DNA from: Candidatus Sodaliphilus fimicaballi
GTDB taxonomy: Bacteria; Bacteroidota; Bacteroidia; Bacteroidales; Muribaculaceae
NCBI GenBank assembly: GCA_018065165.1
Contig: JAGHTV010000263.1
Span: 1 to 12,349 of the forward strand
Length of the DNA stretch: 12,349 nucleotides
Direction: 5' to 3'
The notes beneath the pieces were generated by a model. It made no database searches, had not been told where the DNA came from, and was given only the letters and a program-made list of their open reading frames with translations. Positions 1 through 5,913 of the stretch are shown here, one piece after another (position 1 is the first letter of the stretch; each line of letters opens with the position of its first letter). The translations under genes were made by a program, and so were the position numbers.

Positions 1-2
1 AT

Positions 3-662
3 ATCGTCACTGTTCAAAACCTGAACAGCGAGACACCCGACCGCAAGCAGCAACTGCGCAACGATGTGGTACTCATCCAGCAATCTATTGAACAAAAGAA
101 GAAACGCCTGGCCGAACTTGAGAAGCGTCTGAGTCAGTCAACCAACTATAGCGATGACATGAAGAAGACAATTGAGAGCCTCAAGAAGCAACTCGCTACA
201 CAAGAGAGCACAATCAACGACCTGCGTACCCAACTCGCTGCTGCCCACATCGAGATTAACAACCTCAACACTCGCGTTGACTCGCTCAACACAGTGAATG
301 CAACAGTAAAGCAAGAGAAAAAACAAGCTCAAGAAGAAGCAACCAAGATGGCTAATGAACTCAACACTTGCTTCTATGTAATAGGTTCAAAGAAAGAACT
401 TAAGGCTCACAAGATCATCGAGACAGGCTTCCTGCGCAAGACCAAGATTATGGAGGGCGACTTTGAGAAGTCATACTTCACCAAGGCCGACAAGCGCACA
501 CTGGGCGAGATTGCACTGCACAGCAACAAGGCACAGGTGATGTCGAAGCATCCCGCCGAGTCATACACAATCATTGACACCCCCTCGGGCAAGGTTCTCA
601 AAATCACTAACTCGACCAAGTTCTGGGAGGTATCTAACTATCTTATCGTGAAAGTAGACTAA
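3..662 (+). CDS. Cbp1-family coiled-coil surface protein (5'-truncated)
   Basis: The frame is open to the left edge of the window, so the gene begins upstream; the GTG at 66 is an internal codon. What is present has two parts. First comes a long heptad-like, Lys/Glu/Gln/Asn-rich coiled coil covering roughly the first 115 codons. Then comes a compact C-terminal domain of about 100 residues with the signatures CFYVIGSKKELK, SYFTKADKR, SKHPAESY and KFWEVSNYLIVKVD. This arrangement matches Bacteroidetes proteins annotated as Cbp1-family collagen-binding adhesins, which are lipoproteins or secreted proteins of about 270-300 aa. The N-terminal signal is outside the window, so export is inferred from the family. 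Collagen binding is known only for characterised members and is not shown here. A hairpin terminator follows 29 bp after the TAA stop. Confidence 0.75.
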   Translation: MVTVQNLNSETPDRKQQLRNDVVLIQQSIEQKKKRLAELEKRLSQSTNYSDDMKKTIESLKKQLATQESTINDLRTQLAAAHIEINNLNTRVDSLNTVNATVKQEKKQAQEEATKMANELNTCFYVIGSKKELKAHKIIETGFLRKTKIMEGDFEKSYFTKADKRTLGEIALHSNKAQVMSKHPAESYTIIDTPSGKVLKITNSTKFWEVSNYLIVKVD

Positions 663-691
663 CATACCCACACACGATATCTAACCTTACA

Positions 692-730
692 AGGGTGTGT
701 CGCAGCAGCGGCATACCCTATTTGTTTTAT
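692..730 (+). terminator. Intrinsic terminator of the Cbp1-like gene
   Basis: A 12-bp stem (692-703 with 708-719, loop AGCA) contains two G-U wobbles and is otherwise fully paired. It is followed by the T-rich tract ATTTGTTTTATT. It lies 29 bp after the upstream stop. It also covers position 697, where the longest open frame of the next gene would begin, which argues against that upstream start. Confidence 0.75.
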
Positions 731-753
731 TAGGAGGAGAAAATGGGGAAATA

Positions 754-787
754 GTTGTCGCCAATAGGGGAATTTTCATTAACTTTG
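754..787 (+). promoter_or_regulatory. Bacteroidetes-type promoter for the AAE-type transporter
   Basis: TAACTTTG at 780-787 is a perfect match to the Bacteroidetes -7 consensus TAnnTTTG. A GTTG at 754-757 could serve as the -33 element, 22 bp upstream. The -7 box ends only 8 bp before the ATG at 796, so the 5' leader would be very short. Confidence 0.7.
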
Positions 788-795
788 CATCAATT

Positions 796-2460
796 ATGAT
801 GGAATGGTTACATAGCGTAGTTGTTGAGCACTCGGCAGTCCAAGCCGTGATAGTGCTCTCGTTGCTGTGTGCCTGTGGATTATCGCTGGGCAAACTCAAG
901 GTGAGAGGAATCTCGCTGGGTGTTACCTTTGTGTTCTTCATGGGCATCCTCGCCGGTGCACTAGGACTATCCATTGACTCGCAGATGCTGCGCTACGCAC
1001 AAGACTTCGGTCTGGTACTTTTTGTTTACGCACTTGGTTTGCAGGTGGGTCCCGGTTTTTTCAACTCGCTTCACGATAGCGGACTATCACTCAACCTGCT
1101 ATCGCTGTGCGTGGTGATACTGGGATTTGTAATGACTGTGCTCATGCCGTGGACTTGCGGCATCAATCTGGCCGATGCTGTGGGTATCATGTGCGGTGCC
1201 ACTACCAACACTCCTGCACTGGGTGCTGCACAACAAACACTGTCACAACTGGGAGTATCGTCGAGCGGAGCGGCTCTGGGTTGCGCCGTTACTTACCCTA
1301 TGGGTGTTGTGGGCGTGATACTGGCCTTGATATTCATGCGCAAGCTTATGGCCAAGACCAACCATCTTATCGTGAACGACGACGAGGACGCTGACACTAC
1401 ATTTATTGCCGCTTATCAGGTACACAATCCTGGCATATTTGGCAAGGAAGTGGCCGAAGTGGCTAACATAAGTCATCTGCAATTTGTTATCTCACGCCTG
1501 TGGCGTAATGGCAAGGTATCAATACCATCGTCCAAGACGGTTTTGCTTGAAGGCGATCGCCTGCTGGTAATCACCAACGAGGAGGACTCTAGCGCCATGA
1601 CCATACTCTTTGGCGAGCAAGAGACTACCGACTGGAACAAGGACGACATTGACTGGAACGCAATAGACAGCAACCTGGTGTCGCAAGCCATACTTATAAC
1701 CAAACCCAAGATTAACGGCAAGCGACTGGGCTCGTTGCACCTGCGCCGCCACTATGGAGTGAACATTAGCCGCATTAACCGCAATGGCGTGCAGCTACTG
1801 GCCACCCCCAACCTGCGACTGCTGCTGGGCGACCGACTGATAGTCGTGGGCGAAAAGGAGTCAATCAAGAATGTGGAGAAGGTGCTGGGTAACGCTGTTG
1901 CCGACCTAAACGAACCCAAGTTGATATCGGTATTTGCCGGCATGACACTGGGATTGCTGCTAGGTTGCATACCCATCATGATACCGGGCATATCAATGCC
2001 AGTGAAACTGGGCTTGGCAGGTGGTCCCATCATTGCAGGTATATTAATGGGTACCTTTGGACCACGCATCCACATGAACAGCTATACTACACAGAGTGCC
2101 AACCTCATGTTGCGTGCCATAGGTCTGGCACTGTATTTGGCATGCCTGGGACTTGACTCAGGTCCTGAATTCTTCTCAACAGTTGTGCGTCCCGAGGGAC
2201 TCGCATGGCTGGGAGCAGGCTTTGCGGTGACTATAGTGCCAGTGCTCATTGTGGGCATCATTGCCTTGAGAATAATGAAGATAGACTACGGTACTGTGTG
2301 CGGCATGCTCAGCGGAGCTATGGCTAACCCTATGGCCATGAATTACTCGACCGATGTATTGAGCAGTGACCGACCGAGCCTCGCCTATGCAACAGTTTAC
2401 CCACTTAGCATGTTCATGAGGGTGATACTGGCGCAGGTAGTGCTACTGCTATTCCTGTAA
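796..2460 (+). CDS. AAE/YidE-YbjL family putative anion or amino-acid transporter with RCK_C domains
   Basis: This is an inner-membrane protein of 554 aa, the usual size for the aspartate:alanine exchanger/YidE-YbjL family. It is two homologous membrane halves around a soluble centre. The N half spans about 10-185 and the C half about 375-554. Matching motifs recur: GLQVGPGFF at 81-89 against LGLDSGPEFF at 451-460, and GATTNTPALGAA at 134-145 against GAMANPMAMNY at 507-517. Between them, about 200-270 and 290-365, lie two TrkA-C/RCK_C-like regulatory domains (LLEGDRLLVI and RLLLGDRLIVVG). The ATG at 796 was chosen over the open frame reaching 697 because that extension runs through a terminator and a promoter, and because 554 aa fits the family. 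ATG at 799 is equally possible. Substrate is not determinable: known members exchange aspartate/alanine, and many are orphans. Confidence 0.85.
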   Translation: MMEWLHSVVVEHSAVQAVIVLSLLCACGLSLGKLKVRGISLGVTFVFFMGILAGALGLSIDSQMLRYAQDFGLVLFVYALGLQVGPGFFNSLHDSGLSLNLLSLCVVILGFVMTVLMPWTCGINLADAVGIMCGATTNTPALGAAQQTLSQLGVSSSGAALGCAVTYPMGVVGVILALIFMRKLMAKTNHLIVNDDEDADTTFIAAYQVHNPGIFGKEVAEVANISHLQFVISRLWRNGKVSIPSSKTVLLEGDRLLVITNEEDSSAMTILFGEQETTDWNKDDIDWNAIDSNLVSQAILITKPKINGKRLGSLHLRRHYGVNISRINRNGVQLLATPNLRLLLGDRLIVVGEKESIKNVEKVLGNAVADLNEPKLISVFAGMTLGLLLGCIPIMIPGISMPVKLGLAGGPIIAGILMGTFGPRIHMNSYTTQSANLMLRAIGLALYLACLGLDSGPEFFSTVVRPEGLAWLGAGFAVTIVPVLIVGIIALRIMKIDYGTVCGMLSGAMANPMAMNYSTDVLSSDRPSLAYATVYPLSMFMRVILAQVVLLLFL

Positions 2461-2504
2461 ACAACCATAACAGCATATAACCTTTATACCTCTGACCCAT
2501 ATCA

Positions 2505-3389
2505 ATGACAAATAAAACCAAAGGATTTATATCGGCGATGGTATCGTCAAGTGCATTTGGCATGATACCACTATTCTCCATGCCTGCTCTCAATGCAGGT
2601 ATGACTACACTCTCAGTAGTTACTCACCGCTATGCCATTGGTAGCATATTCATACTCTTGCTCATGCTGTGGCAGCACGAGAACCTAAAGATACAATGGG
2701 GCGATGTATGGCGCATTTTCATTCTCGCCATATTCAACAATCTGGGAGCCCTTACACTGATTTATGGTTACCAGTTTATGGACAGTGGCCCCGCAACAAC
2801 ACTACAGTTCTCCTATCCTGTGTTTACCTGCATCATAATGATGATGTTTTTTCATGAGCGCATCACATGGCGTACAGCCATAGCCATTGCACTGGCTGTA
2901 ATGGGCGTAGCTTTCCTCTCGGGTTGGCAACCAGGAGAATCAAATGTCTCAATAATAGGCGTTGTCATCGAGTTGCTGGCAGGTCTTACCTATGCCGTAT
3001 ATCTCGTGCTGGTTCCTGTGCTCAAGGTGCGCAACATTGAGAGCAGCAAGCTCACATTCTATGTGTTTGTCATCAGCACCTTGCAACTGCTTGCGGTTGC
3101 ACCGCTGTGTGGTGGCATAGAAGTAGCCCACACCCCGTCGCTGATTACAAGCCTAGTACTGCTTGGCCTTATCCCCACGGCTATTTCCAACTACACCCTC
3201 ATTCTTGGCCTCAAGAAGATAGGCAGCACACTCACATCGATACTTGGCGCACTCGAACCCCTTACTGCAATGATTGTTGGCGTGTGTATCTTTGGCGAAC
3301 GCTTCACCCTCATCATTGGAATAGGCTTTGTCGCAATCATCACCTCAGTAATGCTCCTCATCGTCCCGGCAAAGACCACTAAGAATTGA
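2505..3389 (+). CDS. EamA/DMT-family transporter
   Basis: The 294-aa product is almost entirely hydrophobic, with about ten membrane segments in two EamA repeats. The first repeat (about 7-140) ends in FMDSGPATTLQFSYPVFTCI (91-110) followed by FFHERIT. The second (about 150-287) ends in KKIGSTLTSILGALEPLTAM (237-256) followed by IFGERFT. The conserved helix pair and the closing G/H-E-R motif are typical of the drug/metabolite transporter superfamily, whose members export or import small metabolites. It follows the AAE-type transporter by 44 bp on the same strand with no clear TAnnTTTG box between them, so the two may be cotranscribed. The ATG at 2505 gives a short polar N-terminus before helix 1, as expected. 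The stop lies 3 bp before a hairpin-rich repeat block. Substrate unknown. Confidence 0.85.
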   Translation: MTNKTKGFISAMVSSSAFGMIPLFSMPALNAGMTTLSVVTHRYAIGSIFILLLMLWQHENLKIQWGDVWRIFILAIFNNLGALTLIYGYQFMDSGPATTLQFSYPVFTCIIMMMFFHERITWRTAIAIALAVMGVAFLSGWQPGESNVSIIGVVIELLAGLTYAVYLVLVPVLKVRNIESSKLTFYVFVISTLQLLAVAPLCGGIEVAHTPSLITSLVLLGLIPTAISNYTLILGLKKIGSTLTSILGALEPLTAMIVGVCIFGERFTLIIGIGFVAIITSVMLLIVPAKTTKN

Positions 3390-3392
3390 AGA

Positions 3393-3415
3393 TAAGTCGC
3401 GTACTTTCAGCACGC
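3393..3415 (+). repeat. Left terminal inverted repeat with hairpin H1
   Basis: TAAGTC is followed by a hairpin GCGTACT-TTC-AGCACGC (3399-3415). The stem has one A-C mismatch on the plus strand, which becomes a G-T wobble on the minus strand. It is inverted relative to 3791-3813, and the only difference is in the loop. Confidence 0.8.
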
Positions 3416-3434
3416 ATCATTTTCCTATTCATGC

Positions 3435-3472
3435 CCGAGGGTTACGCTCACTAGCGTTCGCTGCACCCTCGG
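3435..3472 (+). repeat. Large palindrome P1, left copy
   Basis: An 8-bp outer stem, CCGAGGGT (3435-3442) with ACCCTCGG (3465-3472), encloses a 22-base interior. The interior can fold again through CGCT (3445-3448), AGCG (3453-3456) and CGCT (3459-3462), which compete for pairing. The minus strand interior carries AGCGAACG then AGTGAGC. Confidence 0.8.
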
Positions 3473-3480
3473 TTATTATA

Positions 3481-3508
3481 ACCACAAGTGGTCGTACCTT
3501 CGGCACGA
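3481..3508 (+). repeat. Adjoining hairpins H3 and H2, left copy
   Basis: H3 is ACCAC-AA-GTGGT (3481-3492). H2 is TCGTACC-TTC-GGCACGA (3492-3508), a 7-bp stem with one A-C mismatch (G-T on the other strand). They share base 3492. H2 has the same plan as H1: both fit CGTACyTTCrGCACG. Confidence 0.75.
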
Positions 3509-3510
3509 AT

Positions 3511-3693
3511 ATATTATCAATCAAATTTCATCGAGGGCGACCCAATTGAATTGATTTTCATATCTATATTGAAAAACCTCTCTAATCGTTGTGATACAAT
3601 ATGGTATCTATCCACATAATACATTGTGTGTGCTCATGATGTGTGTTATTTATATATCAGCAGGTTAAACTGAGGGTTATACCGTGTATATAA
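3511..3693. other. AT-rich core of the hairpin element, no gene recognised
   Basis: About 183 bases separate the two arms. They are AT-rich, with low-complexity stretches such as the CAATTGAATTG palindromic run near 3544 and TGTGTG-rich sequence near 3625-3650. A short minus-strand frame overlaps this core, the palindromes and the transposase gene; it has no family features and I do not call it. I see no TAnnTTTG promoter box, tRNA or known RNA motif. Confidence 0.5.
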
Positions 3694-3725
3694 TCGTGCC
3701 AAAGGCACGACCAACTTTTGTTGGT
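3694..3725 (+). repeat. Adjoining hairpins H2' and H3', right copy
   Basis: H2' is TCGTGCC-AAA-GGCACGA (3694-3710), a perfect 7-bp stem. H3' is ACCAAC-TTTT-GTTGGT (3710-3725). Read on the minus strand, H2' differs from the left H2 at 2 of 17 positions. H3' keeps the pairing of H3 although arm and loop sequences have changed. Confidence 0.75.
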
Positions 3726-3733
3726 TTTAATAA

Positions 3734-3770
3734 CCGAGGGTGGAGTGAGCATAGCGAACGAAACCCTCGG
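3734..3770 (+). repeat. Large palindrome P1', right copy
   Basis: The same 8-bp outer stem as P1, CCGAGGGT (3734-3741) with ACCCTCGG (3763-3770), encloses a 21-base interior. The interior carries AGTGAGC then AGCGAACG, the reverse order of these modules in the inverted left copy. Flanking bases GGTTTTAATAA (3723-3733) match the left copy with one change. Confidence 0.8.
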
Positions 3771-3790
3771 AAAGTCGTAATACAAACAAA

Positions 3791-3813
3791 GCGTGCTGGA
3801 AGTACGCGACTTA
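3791..3813 (-). repeat. Right terminal inverted repeat with hairpin H1', overlapping the transposase stop
   Basis: The hairpin is GCGTGCT-GGA-AGTACGC (3791-3807), followed by GACTTA (3808-3813). The last three bases are the TAA stop codon of the minus-strand transposase gene, so repeat and reading frame are fused. Confidence 0.8.
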
Positions 3814-4263
3814 CTCCTCTTGCAAAAAGTACTTTTGATCAACTTTGATACCAGACTCTTCAAGCAGTTTTAAATACTCATCACGGAATGAAAATACTTT
3901 ATGGTGGTCTTTTTGTGACATTATGTATCGAATAATTATGTCTTTGTCTCGATAAGTATATGTCAATGCCGCATATCCTGTTGCCCAACTTCCAAATTCA
4001 GGAAACTCTTTACTATGGCAAAACCGCTTGCTTGAAGATACTTTTATTTGTTTTACATAGTCGGCTATACATATTGAGGGAGGAATGGAAACCAATATAT
4101 GGATATGCTCTTCCATTCCTCCAATTCGATATATTGTACACCCCATGTTTTCGCTCTGAGTATATATGTAGTGATACATCAATCGTTCATTGACTTGGTT
4201 TATAGCCTTTTTGCTATTCTTCGTTCTGAAGATTATATGGTATAAAAGTTGACTATATGACAT
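3811..4263 (-). CDS. Y1 (HUH) transposase, RAYT/IS200-like
   Basis: The 150-aa protein is a full-length Y1 single-strand DNA transposase (Y1_Tnp fold; family range about 130-170 aa). It carries the metal-binding HUH motif as HIH at 53-55 (MEEHIHILVSI). The catalytic tyrosine is probably Y113 in RYIMSQKDHHK, followed by H120-H121. The ending EYLKLLEESGIKVDQKYF is common in Bacteroidetes members. The family nicks and rejoins single-stranded DNA at hairpin-marked sites. No tnpB partner is present. The stop codon lies inside the terminal repeat of the hairpin array, which supports a REP-associated (RAYT) role. The coding sequence looks more AT-rich than its neighbours, consistent with transfer. 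No promoter box is visible in the 47 bp to the upstream same-strand gene, so it may depend on read-through. No hairpin is seen at its upstream end. Ordinary IS200-type insertion is the alternative. Confidence 0.85.
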   Translation of the reverse strand: MSYSQLLYHIIFRTKNSKKAINQVNERLMYHYIYTQSENMGCTIYRIGGMEEHIHILVSIPPSICIADYVKQIKVSSSKRFCHSKEFPEFGSWATGYAALTYTYRDKDIIIRYIMSQKDHHKVFSFRDEYLKLLEESGIKVDQKYFLQEE

Positions 4264-4310
4264 TGGAGTTTATCATCTTACTCTTTATGGTGTGCCTTAG
4301 GTTGTCATGA

Positions 4311-5813
4311 TTACCTCTTGCGGCGTGAGGCGAGGAATGCGAGGAGGATGATTAACGCTAAGCCTCCGCCCACTAGGTACCACATGTTTTCCTTGGCCCA
4401 GTCGGCATTGATTGAGGGCAGGTCTATACCTCCACTTGCGATTGAGTCAGCCTGGATTGAGTCGTTGTCCTCATCGGTGGGAACAACGGGTGTAGGGTCG
4501 CTCGACACTTCGGGGTCGGCATACTCTACCTTATATAGATTAACAGCATTGCCACCAAGACCGCTGCGGGCTTGTGATGTCACAACAACAAAGCTACCGT
4601 CGCTTGAGATGTGAAGACCCACGGGGTAAGAATCGACCGTAATCTGAGCCACAGTCTTCATGGTGCGGGTATCTACCACATAGAGGGCACTTGCCGAGTT
4701 GCAGGCGGCAAACACATAGTTGCCACTGGGCGACGCCTCGATGGTGCGAGCACCGCCTCCTACCTTACATGTTTCCCAACCACCCACTGTGATTGCCTTG
4801 CCTGAACGATGCTCAATGGCATTGATTACGCTATCTAACTTGATGCGAGTCACAAGACCTGCAGCATTACAACTAGCATAGAGGTAACCGTTCTTGATGA
4901 TAAGGTGACGAGCATTGCTTATGCCACCTATCTTGCCCAGATATTCACGAGACTTCACATCGATGACAGCGATACCACCACCACCCATACAACCTACGAG
5001 CAGGTACTTATCGTCAGGAGTAAACACTGTGCCTCGCAAGAGCAATCCGCTGTTGCCATCGCGATTGACTGCACTAGTGAGGCTGAAGTTTAGTTTAAGC
5101 TCATAGTCAACAACGGCATAGGGCAAGTGGTGCCAGTTTACTGGGTCCTTGTCGCTGATGTCAACAAAACCAACGGTGTTATTGCCCCAGTGTGTCACAG
5201 CCACGAGCTTGCTGTCGTGCGATGCTACAATCATCTTGGGCAGCGGACCGGTCTCCATCATGCGCACGATACTGTCGGTCTTAGTGTCGATGATAGCAAT
5301 GGCGCTAGGATCCTGAGCATTGATATCAAACGTGCGGCGATAATAAGGCACCCACAGGTAGCGACCACCGTGCGAGAATGTGCTCTCTACCGGCTTGCCG
5401 CTGAACGAGCGTGATGCTCCGTCGGGGTAGTGAGTAAACTTGTAGTAACCGCTGGGAGTGTTCCACAATGCCCCCTCGCCTGAGTTGAAGGTGTGGTGAA
5501 TCACCTTAACCTTCTTGTTGGTAGCCATGTCATAGACCACTGTAGCACAACCCTCAAGAGAGTTGACATAGTAGCGTGAGCCATCGGGATGGAAGTTGAC
5601 CGACTTGGGCGAGTGTACATCTACATCGCGTGTAGCTGTATCACTCCAAGCGAAGTTCTGCTTTTTACCTATATTGGTGATAGTAATTTTGCCGTCGGCC
5701 GATGTAACCTTGTCGCCAATGCGAGAATGATGAACAGGAGGCTCGGCAACGAGTACTATGGTTGTCAATAGTGCAACAAAAGTAAAAAACAAGCGGTATT
5801 GAATAGTTTTCAT
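4311..5813 (-). CDS. Secreted YncE-like beta-propeller protein with C-terminal membrane anchor
   Basis: The 500-aa protein starts with a signal peptide (about 1-23, cleavage probably after LVA). A repeat region of about 60-435 follows, in which blades of the type SPSGNYVFAACNSASALYVV and PDDKYLLVGCMGGGGIAVID recur, as in YncE/YVTN propellers. An acidic Ser/Pro/Asp linker (about 438-475) then leads to one membrane helix (about 479-495) ending in RRKR. The expected topology is a propeller outside the inner membrane held by a C-terminal anchor. There is no lipobox Cys and no obvious enzyme active site, so a binding, scaffold or sensor role is possible but unproven. The gene has its own promoter divergent from the GT2 operon, and the transposase gene follows 47 bp downstream on the same strand. 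Confidence 0.75.
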   Translation of the reverse strand: MKTIQYRLFFTFVALLTTIVLVAEPPVHHSRIGDKVTSADGKITITNIGKKQNFAWSDTATRDVDVHSPKSVNFHPDGSRYYVNSLEGCATVVYDMATNKKVKVIHHTFNSGEGALWNTPSGYYKFTHYPDGASRSFSGKPVESTFSHGGRYLWVPYYRRTFDINAQDPSAIAIIDTKTDSIVRMMETGPLPKMIVASHDSKLVAVTHWGNNTVGFVDISDKDPVNWHHLPYAVVDYELKLNFSLTSAVNRDGNSGLLLRGTVFTPDDKYLLVGCMGGGGIAVIDVKSREYLGKIGGISNARHLIIKNGYLYASCNAAGLVTRIKLDSVINAIEHRSGKAITVGGWETCKVGGGARTIEASPSGNYVFAACNSASALYVVDTRTMKTVAQITVDSYPVGLHISSDGSFVVVTSQARSGLGGNAVNLYKVEYADPEVSSDPTPVVPTDEDNDSIQADSIASGGIDLPSINADWAKENMWYLVGGGLALIILLAFLASRRKR

Positions 5814-5836
5814 AATAAAAAATCTTATTTTTTTTG

Positions 5837-5844
5837 CAAAGATA
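5837..5844 (-). promoter_or_regulatory. -7 promoter box of the propeller gene
   Basis: On the minus strand this reads TATCTTTG, a perfect TAnnTTTG match, 23 bp before the ATG at 5813. A clear -33 TTTG at normal spacing is not seen: the nearest, CAAA at 5858-5861 on the plus strand, is only 13 bp away. The predicted leader is about 20 bases. Confidence 0.6.
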
Positions 5845-5851
5845 GTGTAAA

Positions 5852-5884
5852 GTTGTACAAAGTAAAAAAATTATCGTAACTTTG
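5852..5884 (+). promoter_or_regulatory. Promoter of the GT2-pyrC-Ca2+ ATPase operon
   Basis: TAACTTTG at 5877-5884 matches the Bacteroidetes -7 consensus, and GTTG at 5852-5855 fits the -33 element with a 21-bp spacer. The ATG lies 29 bp downstream after an AT-rich leader with no Shine-Dalgarno sequence, as usual in this phylum. Its -33 part lies within about 10 bp of the divergent gene's -7 box. Confidence 0.7.
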
Positions 5885-5913
5885 TGAGTTAAAATACAAA
5901 ATATATTTTGAGT

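Larger units (their letters stand above)
3393..3813. repeat. Gene-free compound REP-like element: two inverted hairpin arms around an AT-rich core
   Basis: This block of 421 bases has no convincing gene. Two arms, 3393-3510 and 3694-3813, are inverted copies with the same order of structures from the outside in: H1 hairpin, large palindrome P1, small hairpin H3, hairpin H2. Spacing is also kept: H1 to P1 is 19 and 20 bases, and P1 to H3 is 8 and 8. The best-conserved inverted segments are the termini (3393-3415 with 3791-3813, 22 of 23 bases) and the P1/H3 junction (3464-3483 with 3723-3742, 19 of 20). No target-site duplication is seen, which fits IS200/IS605-type biology. It abuts a Y1 transposase gene. 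The architecture resembles REP/BIME arrays next to RAYT genes, but the family is not one I can name. Confidence 0.8.

Noticed and set aside
732..754. Perfect AGGAGG followed by a three-codon frame ATG GGG AAA TAG, as a possible leader peptide
   Set aside because: It lies upstream of the promoter -7 box, so it would not be in that mRNA. Shine-Dalgarno use is also rare in this phylum.
697..795. N-terminal extension of the AAE-type transporter from GTG 697
   Set aside because: The extension runs through the terminator stem of the upstream gene and the TAACTTTG promoter box. Without it the protein has the normal family length of 554 aa.
2461..2504. Promoter box for the EamA gene (TAACCTTTATA)
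   Set aside because: It does not fit TAnnTTTG: the spacing is one base off and the final G is missing.
3393..3813. CRISPR array
   Set aside because: The repeats are inverted, differ in type and have no regular spacers.
3657..3863. 68-aa minus-strand frame across the right hairpin arm
   Set aside because: It overlaps palindromes and the 3' end of the transposase, and it shows no domain, start signal or composition of a real gene.
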